DNA from: MWBF01 sp964614645
GTDB taxonomy: Bacteria > Chloroflexota > Anaerolineae > CG2-30-64-16
DNA: 33,397 nucleotides
Direction of reading: 5' to 3'
Assembly (NCBI GenBank): GCA_964614645.1
Contig: CAZTMA010000050.1
Coordinates: 1-33,397 of the forward strand
Part shown: positions 1 through 6,771 of the stretch, piece by piece
Layout of the letters: each line of letters starts with the position of its first letter
Numbering within the stretch: position 1 is the first letter of the stretch
The notes under the pieces: model-generated
The model's input: the letters and a program-made list of their open reading frames with translations, nothing else
Told to the model about the DNA's origin: nothing
Database searches by the model: none
Translations under genes and position numbers: made by a program

Positions 1-1
1 C

Positions 2-895
2 GAACCGGGGGTGGACCTGGAGACGATTGCGCGCGGGACGCCGGGCTTCGTCGGCGCGGACCTGGAGAACCTGGTCAACGAGGGCGCGATCCTGGCGGCA
101 CGGCGCAACAAGCGCACCATCGGCATATCTGAACTGCAAGAGGCCATCGAGAAGGTCATCGCCGGGCCGGAGCGCCGCTCGCGCATCATCTCCGCCAAGG
201 AAAAAGAAATCATCGCCTATCACGAGACCGGCCATGCGCTGGTGCGGCGGATGCTGCCCAAGACGGACCCGGTGCACAAGATCAGCATTGTCAGCCGGGG
301 CATGTCGCTGGGCTATACCATGGCGTTGCCTGAGAACGACCGCGTGCTGGTCAGCCGGACGAAGTTTGAGCATGACCTGAGCGCGATGCTCGCCGGCCGC
401 GTCGCTGAAGAGATGATCTTCAGCGATGTGACCAACAGCGCGGTGGACGACCTCGACAAGGTGACGAAGATCGCGCGGGCGATGGTCACGCAGTACGGCA
501 TGAGCGACAAGCTGGGGCCGATGGTCTTCGGCCAGCGCCATGAGCTGATCTTCCTGGGCCGCGAGATCGGTGAGCAGCGCAACTACAGCGAGCAGGTTGC
601 GCGGGAGATCGACAAAGAGGTGAATCGCATCGTGACCGAGGCGTATGACCGGGCACGGGACATCCTGACCCGCTACGCCGACCTGCACCAGACCATCGCG
701 AAACAGTTGATGCAGGTGGAGACGCTCGATGCGGAGGCGTTCGAAGCCTTCTTCCAGGGTGTACCCGGCATCCCGCCGCGGCAAGAAGAGCCGCCGCCTA
801 TCCCGGAGGCCCTGCGGCAGGGCCGCCCGCCCGCGCCACAGACGCCGGCGGATTGGCCGTCCGGCGCGCCGACGCCCCGGCCGACGCCGGCGTGA
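2..895 (+). CDS. ftsH: ATP-dependent zinc metalloprotease FtsH, C-terminal part (5' end outside window)
   Basis: This is the 3' end of the membrane-anchored AAA+ protease that degrades misfolded membrane and regulatory proteins. The reading frame is open to the left edge, so membrane segments, Walker motifs and most of the AAA domain lie outside the window. Counting from the GTG codon at base 11, residues 1-35 match the end of the AAA lid (GFVGADLENLVNEGA). The zinc site HETGH is at residues 71-75, with His71, Glu72 and His75 intact. The helical protease domain follows, with DDLDKVTKIARAMV where the family carries its third zinc ligand. The last ~45 residues are proline-rich and low in complexity, as is common in FtsH tails. 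Everything conserved that is visible is intact, so the gene looks functional. Confidence 0.95.
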   Translation, partial: EPGVDLETIARGTPGFVGADLENLVNEGAILAARRNKRTIGISELQEAIEKVIAGPERRSRIISAKEKEIIAYHETGHALVRRMLPKTDPVHKISIVSRGMSLGYTMALPENDRVLVSRTKFEHDLSAMLAGRVAEEMIFSDVTNSAVDDLDKVTKIARAMVTQYGMSDKLGPMVFGQRHELIFLGREIGEQRNYSEQVAREIDKEVNRIVTEAYDRARDILTRYADLHQTIAKQLMQVETLDAEAFEAFFQGVPGIPPRQEEPPPIPEALRQGRPPAPQTPADWPSGAPTPRPTPA

Positions 896-972
896 GCGAC
901 GCCGTAACGGATGCATAAACCGATGTGAGGGCGACCGGCCGGTCGCCCTCCGTTTGTATAGGAGCACCATTG

Positions 973-1389
973 ATGTCTGATACGCCAGCTATTACAGTCG
1001 GCCTGACCGGTGAAGCGACCATCGTGGTCGAGCCGCAGCTCACCGCCCGCCACCTGGGCAGCGGCGTGGTATCTGTGTTCGCCACGCCGGAGATGATCCG
1101 CCTGATGGAACGCGCGGCCGTCAATGCGCTGGCGGCGCATCTGGCTCCGGGCCAGCAGTCGGTCGGCACGGCGGTCAACGTCCGCCATCTGGCTGCCACG
1201 CCGCTGGGCGCGACGGTCACGGCGCGCGCCGAACTGGTCGCCATCGACGGCCGGCGCCTGACTTTCCGTGTAAGTGCGCATGACGGCACGGACCTCATCG
1301 GCGAGGGCACGCACGAGCGGTCGCTCATCGACCTGGCCCGGTTCCAGGCGAAGGCCGAGGCCAAGCGCACCGCCGCCGGTACATCCTGA
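973..1389 (+). CDS. Hotdog-fold thioesterase, fluoroacetyl-CoA thioesterase (FlK)-like
   Basis: A 138-residue single-domain hotdog thioesterase. The start at 973 has an AGGAG ribosome site at 960-964; an upstream in-frame start exists but has no such site. Residues Thr38, Glu46 and His72 have the same spacing (8 and 26) as the catalytic Thr42, Glu50 and His76 known for FlK, and lie in the matching segments VFATPEMIRLMERAA and VGTAVNVRHLAATPLG. FlK hydrolyses fluoroacetyl-CoA, but most relatives of this small family are thought to act on other short acyl-CoAs, so the substrate here is unknown. The gene stands alone between ftsH and recD2. No fluorometabolite genes are nearby, so a general acyl-CoA housekeeping role is more likely than fluoroacetate resistance. 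Confidence 0.8.
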   Translation: MSDTPAITVGLTGEATIVVEPQLTARHLGSGVVSVFATPEMIRLMERAAVNALAAHLAPGQQSVGTAVNVRHLAATPLGATVTARAELVAIDGRRLTFRVSAHDGTDLIGEGTHERSLIDLARFQAKAEAKRTAAGTS

Positions 1390-1508
1390 CAGCCCCTATC
1401 CCATCCCGGCTACACGCACTACAAAGTATATAATATAACTTGTCAAATTCGCGTAGCATGACATTTGCGCTTAACAGAAGAGCCTTACCCTGGCTACACG
1501 CGCCCTTT

Positions 1509-1536
1509 TTGAGACCGGCCGCGGCTCTGTTACAAT
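1509..1536 (+). promoter_or_regulatory. Promoter of recD2 with extended -10
   Basis: TTGAGA at 1509-1514, a 16-base spacer, then TACAAT at 1531-1536 preceded by TGT, forming an extended -10 (TGN). The predicted start of transcription is about 1543, giving a leader of roughly a dozen bases with GGAG at 1543-1546 before the GTG start. The upstream block TTTTGAGACC is shared with the promoter at 9620. Confidence 0.55.
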
Positions 1537-1554
1537 GGGCACGGAGCAACAAGT

Positions 1555-3909
1555 GTGGCAGCAGATACATTACGCGGCACTATAGAGCGCATTACCTACC
1601 ATAGCGAGGAGAGCGGCTACACGGTCGCCCAGCTCCTGCCGGAGAGCACGTCGACCTGGGGTGGCCAGCCCCAGTTGGTGACGGTCATCGGCAACATGCT
1701 GGGCATCAACGTGGGCGAATCCGTGCTGGTCGAGGGCGGCTGGATGGCGCACCCGCAGTATGGCCGCCAGTTCAAGGCCGAAAGCGTGCGCACGGTGCTG
1801 CCGGCCACCATCGCGGGGCTGGAGAAGTACCTCGGCAGCGGGCTCATCAAGGGCGTCGGCCCGGTCACCGCACACCGCATCGTGCGCAAGTTCGGGCTGG
1901 ACACGCTGGACGTCATCGAAAACGAACCGGCGCGGCTGCGCGAGGTCCTGGGCGTCGGCCGCAAGCGCATCGACCTGATTACCCGCGCGTGGGCCGAGCA
2001 GCAGAAGATCAAGGAAGTAATGCTCTTCCTGCAAAGCCACAACGTTTCCACCAGCCTGGCCGTGCGCATCTACAAACAGTACGGCGATGAAGCCATCGAC
2101 ATCGTCCAGTCCGACCCCTATCGACTGGCGCGCGAGGTGTACGGCATCGGGTTCATCACGGCAGACAAGATCGCGCGTGAGCTGGGCATTGCGCACGATG
2201 CGCCGGAGCGCGTCGCGGCAGGCGTCGCCTACGTGCTCAGCGAGGCGGCCGACGAGGGCAATGTCTACCTGCCCGCGGACGAGCTGGCCCGGCGCAGCGC
2301 AGAACTATTGGGCGTGGAGGCGGCGCGGGCGCAGGAGGGCATCCAGGCGCTCAAGGACGCCGAGCAGGTGTGGGTCGAAGGGGATGCTGCCGACACACCG
2401 CACGAACGCAAGCCCATCGCTGCGCTGGCCGAGGAGCGTCCCGTCTACCTGATTCCCTTCTATTATGGCGAAGTGGGCGTGACGAACCGGCTGCGGCGCC
2501 TGGCGGAGGCGGAGACCGATGCGCTGGCAGCGTTCCGGGCTTTCGACTGGCCCGCTGCATTTGCCCTCCTGCAGATACAGAACAAGCTGCCGCTCACCCC
2601 AAAACAGATGGAGGCCGTGCAGGCCGCGCTGACCCGCCACGTGACCGTGTTGACGGGCGGGCCGGGCACGGGCAAGACGACGAGCATGCGCAGCCTGCTG
2701 CGGCTGGCCGAGGCCGCCGGCGCGCGCGTGGCGCTGGCGTCCCCGACGGGCCGCGCGGCGAAGCGGCTCAGCGAGGCCACGGGCAAGCCCGCCAAGACCA
2801 TCCACCGCCTGCTCGAATTCAAGCCCACCGACGGTATGATGGCCTTCCAGCGCAATGAGGAGAACCCGCTGGAGGCGGACCTCGTCGTCGTGGACGAGGC
2901 CTCCATGCTGGACGTGCTGCTCACCAACAACCTGCTGAAGGCCATTCCGGCGGGCGCGCACCTGCTCCTGGTGGGCGACATCGACCAATTGCCTAGCGTC
3001 GGCGCGGGCAACGTCCTCCGCGATATCATTGCGGCGATTGAAGGCACAGTTACAGGTTATCAAGTTGAAGGTTCACAAGTTGCAAGTCCAACGTCGAAAG
3101 TTGAAACCAATCATCAACCTTCCAACTTGCAACCTTCTAACCTGCACCTCCGTGCCAACGCCGCGGTCGTCCGCCTGGACACCATCTTCCGCCAGCCCGA
3201 AGGCAGCTACATCATCACCAACGCGCACCGCATCAACCGGGGCGAGATGCCCGTGCTGGACAACAAGAACGCGGTGGACTTCTTCTTGTTCCGCGAAGAG
3301 GACCCCGAGAAGGCCGCTGCGCTGGTGGTCGAGCTGGTACAGGAGCGCATCCCGCGCAAGTTCGGCCTGGCGCCGGAGCAGATCCAGGTGCTCAGCCCCA
3401 TGCACCGCGGGGACGTTGGCGTCGCAGCGCTCAACGCGCGGCTGCAGGCCGCGCTCAACCCGCCGCGCCCGAGCGTTCCCGAACGGCAGGTGGGCGGCCG
3501 CGTCTACCGCGTCGGCGACCGGGTCATGCAGATACGCAACAACTACGACAAGGACGTGTTCAACGGCGACATGGGCCGGATTGCAACCCTGGACCTGGAG
3601 CAGCAAGTTGCGACGGTCAATCTGGATGAGCGGGCTGTAGAGTATGACTTTCTCGAGCTGGACGAGTTGATCCACGCGTATGCGGTCAGTGTCCACAAGG
3701 CCCAGGGCAGCGAGTTTCCCGCTGTCGTGATCCCGCTGCTGACCACGCACTACATGATGTTGCAGCGCAACCTGCTCTACACCGGCGTCACGCGGGCGCA
3801 GCGGCTCGTCGTCCTCGTCGGCACGCCCCGCGCCATCAACATAGCGGTGCACAACGACCGCGCGCACCAGCGGTACTCCGGGCTGGCGGAGCGGCTGCGC
3901 GAGGGTTAG
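1555..3909 (+). CDS. recD2: RecD2-type ATP-dependent DNA helicase with an in-frame repeat insertion
   Basis: A 784-residue superfamily 1B helicase of the RecD2 (RecD-like, RecBC-independent) type, which unwinds DNA 5' to 3' in repair. The N-terminal third has helix-hairpin-helix-like repeats (for example GLIKGVGPVTAHRI and YGIGFITADKIA). Walker A is GGPGTGKTT with Lys374, the Walker B pair is Asp447-Glu448 in VVVDEASMLD, and the SF1 motifs continue to YAVSVHKAQGSEFP (about 707-720) and LLYTGVTRAQR near 740-750. Starts at GTG 1555 with GGAG eight bases upstream. Between the conserved LPSVGAGNVLRDII and AVVRLDTIFRQ there is an extra stretch of about 38 residues (roughly 498-535), rich in Gln, Val, Ser and Asn, encoded by a repeat (see the repeat entry at 3042). 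The rest is intact, so the protein is probably made. Confidence 0.93.
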   Translation: MAADTLRGTIERITYHSEESGYTVAQLLPESTSTWGGQPQLVTVIGNMLGINVGESVLVEGGWMAHPQYGRQFKAESVRTVLPATIAGLEKYLGSGLIKGVGPVTAHRIVRKFGLDTLDVIENEPARLREVLGVGRKRIDLITRAWAEQQKIKEVMLFLQSHNVSTSLAVRIYKQYGDEAIDIVQSDPYRLAREVYGIGFITADKIARELGIAHDAPERVAAGVAYVLSEAADEGNVYLPADELARRSAELLGVEAARAQEGIQALKDAEQVWVEGDAADTPHERKPIAALAEERPVYLIPFYYGEVGVTNRLRRLAEAETDALAAFRAFDWPAAFALLQIQNKLPLTPKQMEAVQAALTRHVTVLTGGPGTGKTTSMRSLLRLAEAAGARVALASPTGRAAKRLSEATGKPAKTIHRLLEFKPTDGMMAFQRNEENPLEADLVVVDEASMLDVLLTNNLLKAIPAGAHLLLVGDIDQLPSVGAGNVLRDIIAAIEGTVTGYQVEGSQVASPTSKVETNHQPSNLQPSNLHLRANAAVVRLDTIFRQPEGSYIITNAHRINRGEMPVLDNKNAVDFFLFREEDPEKAAALVVELVQERIPRKFGLAPEQIQVLSPMHRGDVGVAALNARLQAALNPPRPSVPERQVGGRVYRVGDRVMQIRNNYDKDVFNGDMGRIATLDLEQQVATVNLDERAVEYDFLELDELIHAYAVSVHKAQGSEFPAVVIPLLTTHYMMLQRNLLYTGVTRAQRLVVLVGTPRAINIAVHNDRAHQRYSGLAERLREG
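3042..3152 (+). repeat. Intragenic inverted repeat inserted in recD2
   Basis: Base composition changes abruptly from GC-rich to about half AT. The stretch is built from variations on AAGTTGAAGGTT. The arms 3053-3082 and 3115-3144 are imperfect inverted copies of each other, about 21 of 30 positions pairing, both ending in the outer block CAGGTTA/TAACCTG. It keeps the reading frame and has no stop, so it adds a loop to the helicase rather than breaking it. Confidence 0.75.
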
Positions 3910-3945
3910 CGCCAGGCACACATGTACGGGTTGCGCGCCAGAGGA

Positions 3946-3967
3946 GTCCGCATCCTCAGATGCGGAC
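3946..3967 (+). repeat. Hairpin repeat, GCATCCTCAGATGC family, copy 1
   Basis: A perfect 9-bp stem (GTCCGCATC at 3946-3954, GATGCGGAC at 3959-3967) with loop CTCA, between recD2 and the next gene. The core GCATCCTCAGATGC and the preceding GAGGAGT recur at 12295-12322. There the outer stem pairs are T-A instead of C-G, so pairing is kept while sequence changes. It lies 14 bases before the ribosome site of the next gene. Confidence 0.75.
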
Positions 3968-3989
3968 GGGGTGGGATGTGGGAGGAACT

Positions 3990-4547
3990 ATGCCGGTCAT
4001 TACGCTCTCCCGTGAGATGGGCAGCCAAGGGGATGACATCGCGCAGGCTGTCGCGGAGCGCCTCGGCCTGCAACTGGCCGGCCGGGAGGTGATCAACCGG
4101 GCCGCACGCGAAGCCGGCGCCCCCGAGGTCGCGCTGGCCGAAATTGACGAGTTAGGGCTGTTGGGCGTCAAGCCCGGCCCTGCAGCGCTGGCGCTTTACG
4201 ACGAGAAGACCGCACAGGTCGTCGCAGAGCTGGCCGCGGCCGGGAACGTGCTGCTCATGGGCCGTGCCGCCCAAGTGGTGCTGGCGAGCCGGCCGGGCGT
4301 GCTGCACGTGCGCATCATTGCCCCTCGTCCGCAGCGCATCGCGCTGGTGCAGGAGCGGTGCAGCGTGTCCGCAGAAGTGGCCGCCGCGCGCGTGGACGCC
4401 TCGGATCGTGCCCGCGCCGCCTACTTGCGCCGCCACCAGAACGCGCACTGGGACGACCCGGCGCTGTATGATCTGATCCTCAATATGATACAGATGGACG
4501 TGGAAACTGCAGTGGACCTGATCTGCCTGGCGGCGCAGCGCCGATGA
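3990..4547 (+). CDS. Cytidylate kinase-like family protein
   Basis: A 185-residue protein of the cytidylate-kinase-like (CMK2) family, P-loop kinases related to CMP kinase whose substrate is mostly untested. The start at 3990 is fixed by GGAGGA at 3981-3986. N-terminal ITLSREMGSQGDDIAQAVAE takes the place of the nucleotide-binding loop. GREVINRAA follows, then GRAAQVVLASRPGVLHVRI and SDRARAAYLRRH, with the C-terminal YDLILNMIQMDVETAVDLI that is typical of the family. A housekeeping cmk would be longer (about 220 residues) with a standard GxxGxGKS loop, so this is probably not the essential CMP kinase. Its stop overlaps the next start (ATGA), so it leads a translationally coupled four-gene run. 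Confidence 0.75.
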   Translation: MPVITLSREMGSQGDDIAQAVAERLGLQLAGREVINRAAREAGAPEVALAEIDELGLLGVKPGPAALALYDEKTAQVVAELAAAGNVLLMGRAAQVVLASRPGVLHVRIIAPRPQRIALVQERCSVSAEVAAARVDASDRARAAYLRRHQNAHWDDPALYDLILNMIQMDVETAVDLICLAAQRR

Positions 4548-4900
4548 ACGACGTGCCCGCCCCCTTCTCACACCCGGTCGAGGTCGAGTTCGCTCGCATC
4601 CTCGACTTCTACGGGATCCCCTGGGAGTACGAGCCGCGCACGTTCGTGCTGCAACGGGACAGGTTGGGCAACGTCACCGAGGCGTTCTCGCCCGACTTCT
4701 ACCTGCCGGACCAGGACCTCTACGTTGAACTGACGACGATGCTGCCGAACCAGGTGAGGCACAAGAACCGCAAGCTCAAGCGCCTGCGGGAACTCTACCC
4801 GGACATCAATATCAAGCTGTTCAAGCGCGGCGACATCCGCAACCTGCTGCTGAAGTTCGGCGTCGAAGACTACAGCGCCATGATGGAGAACGAACTGTGA
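4544..4900 (+). CDS. Small conserved protein with PD-(D/E)xK-nuclease-like pattern
   Basis: A 118-residue cytoplasmic protein without a certain function. After an N-terminal helix with Glu13 and Glu15 (VEVEFARILDFYGI) comes a strand pair with Pro50-Asp51 and Glu62 (SPDFYLP, LYVELTT), then a basic helix (HKNRKLKRLREL) and a last strand (INIKLF). This order of elements resembles the core of PD-(D/E)xK nucleases, but the position after Glu62 that usually holds Lys is Thr64, and Lys74 or Lys77 might take its part. The start ATG overlaps the previous stop, and its own TGA overlaps the next GTG start, so it is made together with a phosphoribosyltransferase and a kinase-like protein. A nucleic acid or nucleotide role fits the context, but this is inference. 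Confidence 0.6.
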   Translation: MNDVPAPFSHPVEVEFARILDFYGIPWEYEPRTFVLQRDRLGNVTEAFSPDFYLPDQDLYVELTTMLPNQVRHKNRKLKRLRELYPDINIKLFKRGDIRNLLLKFGVEDYSAMMENEL

Positions 4901-5487
4901 ATCAGAAACCCCTTGATATGGTGCAGGACCTCCTGCGGCCGGAGCTGGTGCGCGGGGTGGGACGGACGGTGTACACGGAGGCCGAGATCCAGGCCAGGGT
5001 CGCAGAGTTGGGCGCGGCCGTCAGCCGGGACTACGCAGGGCTCAACCCGATCGTGGTCGGAGTCCTCAAGGGCGTCATCTTCTTCATGAGCGACCTGCTG
5101 CGTGACATCACCATTCCGGTGCGCGCCGACTTCATCGCGATTTCCCGCTACAGCGCGCAGCAGAAAGTTAAAGGCCCGGTGCGACTTATTAAAGACCTGG
5201 ATGAAACTGTTGAAGGTCAACACGTCCTGTTCGTGGAAGACGTCATTGACACCGGCCTGACGCTGAGTTACCTCCTGCGCCTGCTCAGGGCGCGCGGGCC
5301 TGCCAGCCTGGAAGTCTGCACGCTGTTCGACAAGCCGCAACACCGGCTGGCCGACATACGGCTGCGCTACAAGGGGTTCGACTTGCCCGACCGCTTCGTG
5401 GTCGGCTACGGGCTGGACTACCGCGAAGCCTACCGTCACCTGCCCTACGTGGCAGAGCTCACCCCTGAGGTCTTGAAGCTAGCATGA
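4897..5487 (+). CDS. hpt: Hypoxanthine(-guanine) phosphoribosyltransferase
   Basis: A 196-residue type I phosphoribosyltransferase of purine salvage, joining hypoxanthine or guanine to PRPP. The PRPP-binding motif VLFVEDVIDTGLT covers residues 110-122 with the acidic pair Glu114-Asp115. LKG at 58-60 forms the pyrophosphate loop, DFIAISRYS the flexible catalytic loop, and PDRFVVGYGLDYREAYRHLPYV the base-binding C-terminus. Translation probably starts at GTG 4897, which overlaps the previous stop (GTGA). An in-frame ATG at 4918 is possible and would remove seven residues. It sits in a coupled run after the kinase-like and nuclease-like genes and overlaps the following transporter start (ATGA). 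Confidence 0.9.
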   Translation: MNQKPLDMVQDLLRPELVRGVGRTVYTEAEIQARVAELGAAVSRDYAGLNPIVVGVLKGVIFFMSDLLRDITIPVRADFIAISRYSAQQKVKGPVRLIKDLDETVEGQHVLFVEDVIDTGLTLSYLLRLLRARGPASLEVCTLFDKPQHRLADIRLRYKGFDLPDRFVVGYGLDYREAYRHLPYVAELTPEVLKLA

Positions 5488-6683
5488 GCTACCGCTCAAA
5501 TATCGGCATCCTGTTTTTCACGATGATTGTCGTGATGATCGGGTTCGGCATCGTCATCCCGATCATGCCCTTTTACGTGGAGCATTTCGGCGCCAGCGGC
5601 GCAGCCCTCGGCGGGCTGATGGCCGTCTTCAGCGTCATGCAGTTCATCTTTTCGCCGGTCTGGGGCAACCTCTCGGACCGGGTGGGTCGCAAGCCCGTCC
5701 TGATGCTGGGCGCCTTCGGCAATGCGCTCTCCTTGGTACTGATGGGCCTGGCGCCCAACCTGACCCTGCTGTTTGTGGCGCGTGCCCTCGGCGGCATCCT
5801 CTCCTCAGCCACGCTGCCGACCGCGATGGCCTATGTTGCAGACAGCACCTCGCACGAGCAGCGCGGCGGCGGCATGGGCGTCGTCGGCGCCGCGATGGGC
5901 ATCGGCATGGTGCTGGGGCCGGCCCTCAGTGGGCCGCTGGCCGACCGGTCGCTCTCGCTGCCGTTCTTCGTCGCCGGCGGACTGTCGGCGCTCGCCCTCG
6001 TGTTGATCTTTATCGTCCTGCCGGAATCTCTGCCGCCTGAGCGGCGGGGCATCCACGAGCGCGCGCAAGGCCGCCAACTGGTCCGTATGCGCGAGGCGCT
6101 CGGAGGCCCGATGGGGCTCCTGTTCTTCCTGTCCTTCCTGGTGAACTTCGCCCTGACGAGCTTCGAGGGCATCTTCGGGCTGTTCGCCGCACATCGTTTC
6201 GACTACAGCGCAACACAGGTCAGCCTCGTCTTCGCCGTGATTGGCATCCTGTCCGCCCTGGCGCAGGGCTTTGCCACCGGACCGGCCACGAAACGCTGGG
6301 GCGAGAGCACCATCATCAAGGCGTCGCTCCTGGGCAGCGCGGTCGGCTTCCCGCTCATGCTGCTCGCCAGCAACTTTCCCACGGTGCTGCTGACTGTCGG
6401 GCTGTTCGTGTTGAGCAACACGATGCTGCGGCCCGCGCTGTCCTCGCTCATCTCGAAGAAGGCGCAGACCGGCCAGGGCGCGGCCATGGGGCTGAACAAT
6501 GCGTTCATGAGCCTGGGCCGGATCGTGGGGCCGCTGTGGGCCGGCGGGCTGTTCGACGTCCGCATCACCTACCCCTACATCAGCGGCGGCATCGTGATGG
6601 GCCTCAGCTACCTGCTCAGCCTCGCTCGGCTGCGCAGCGAGGTGCCGGCGGAGCGTGCGGAGCGCGTACGCTCTCAGCCGTAG
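5484..6683 (+). CDS. MFS efflux transporter, TetA-like
   Basis: A 399-residue major facilitator superfamily protein with about twelve membrane segments, probably a proton-coupled drug or metabolite exporter. The signature loop between segments 2 and 3, GNLSDRVGRKP, is at residues 61-71. Segment 5 carries the antiporter-type glycine-rich stretch GAAMGIGMVLGPALSGPLAD. These match the TetA/multidrug group more than sugar transporters. A basic central loop (about 180-205) separates the halves. The start ATG overlaps the hpt stop. The substrate cannot be told from sequence, and the coupling with purine salvage could be incidental or could point to a nucleobase-like substrate. Confidence 0.88.
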   Translation: MSYRSNIGILFFTMIVVMIGFGIVIPIMPFYVEHFGASGAALGGLMAVFSVMQFIFSPVWGNLSDRVGRKPVLMLGAFGNALSLVLMGLAPNLTLLFVARALGGILSSATLPTAMAYVADSTSHEQRGGGMGVVGAAMGIGMVLGPALSGPLADRSLSLPFFVAGGLSALALVLIFIVLPESLPPERRGIHERAQGRQLVRMREALGGPMGLLFFLSFLVNFALTSFEGIFGLFAAHRFDYSATQVSLVFAVIGILSALAQGFATGPATKRWGESTIIKASLLGSAVGFPLMLLASNFPTVLLTVGLFVLSNTMLRPALSSLISKKAQTGQGAAMGLNNAFMSLGRIVGPLWAGGLFDVRITYPYISGGIVMGLSYLLSLARLRSEVPAERAERVRSQP

Positions 6684-6723
6684 GCGGGCCAGCGCACCGG
6701 CGCGACGCTTGCGCCGCGTCGCG

Positions 6724-6771
6724 NNNNNNNNNNNNNNNNNNNNNNNNNNNNNNNNNNNNNNNNNNNNNNNN
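6724..6771. other. Assembly gap (48 N)
   Basis: A run of undetermined bases. It removes the start and part of the signal peptide of the next gene, and its true length may differ from 48. Continuity across it depends on scaffolding. Confidence 0.99.
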
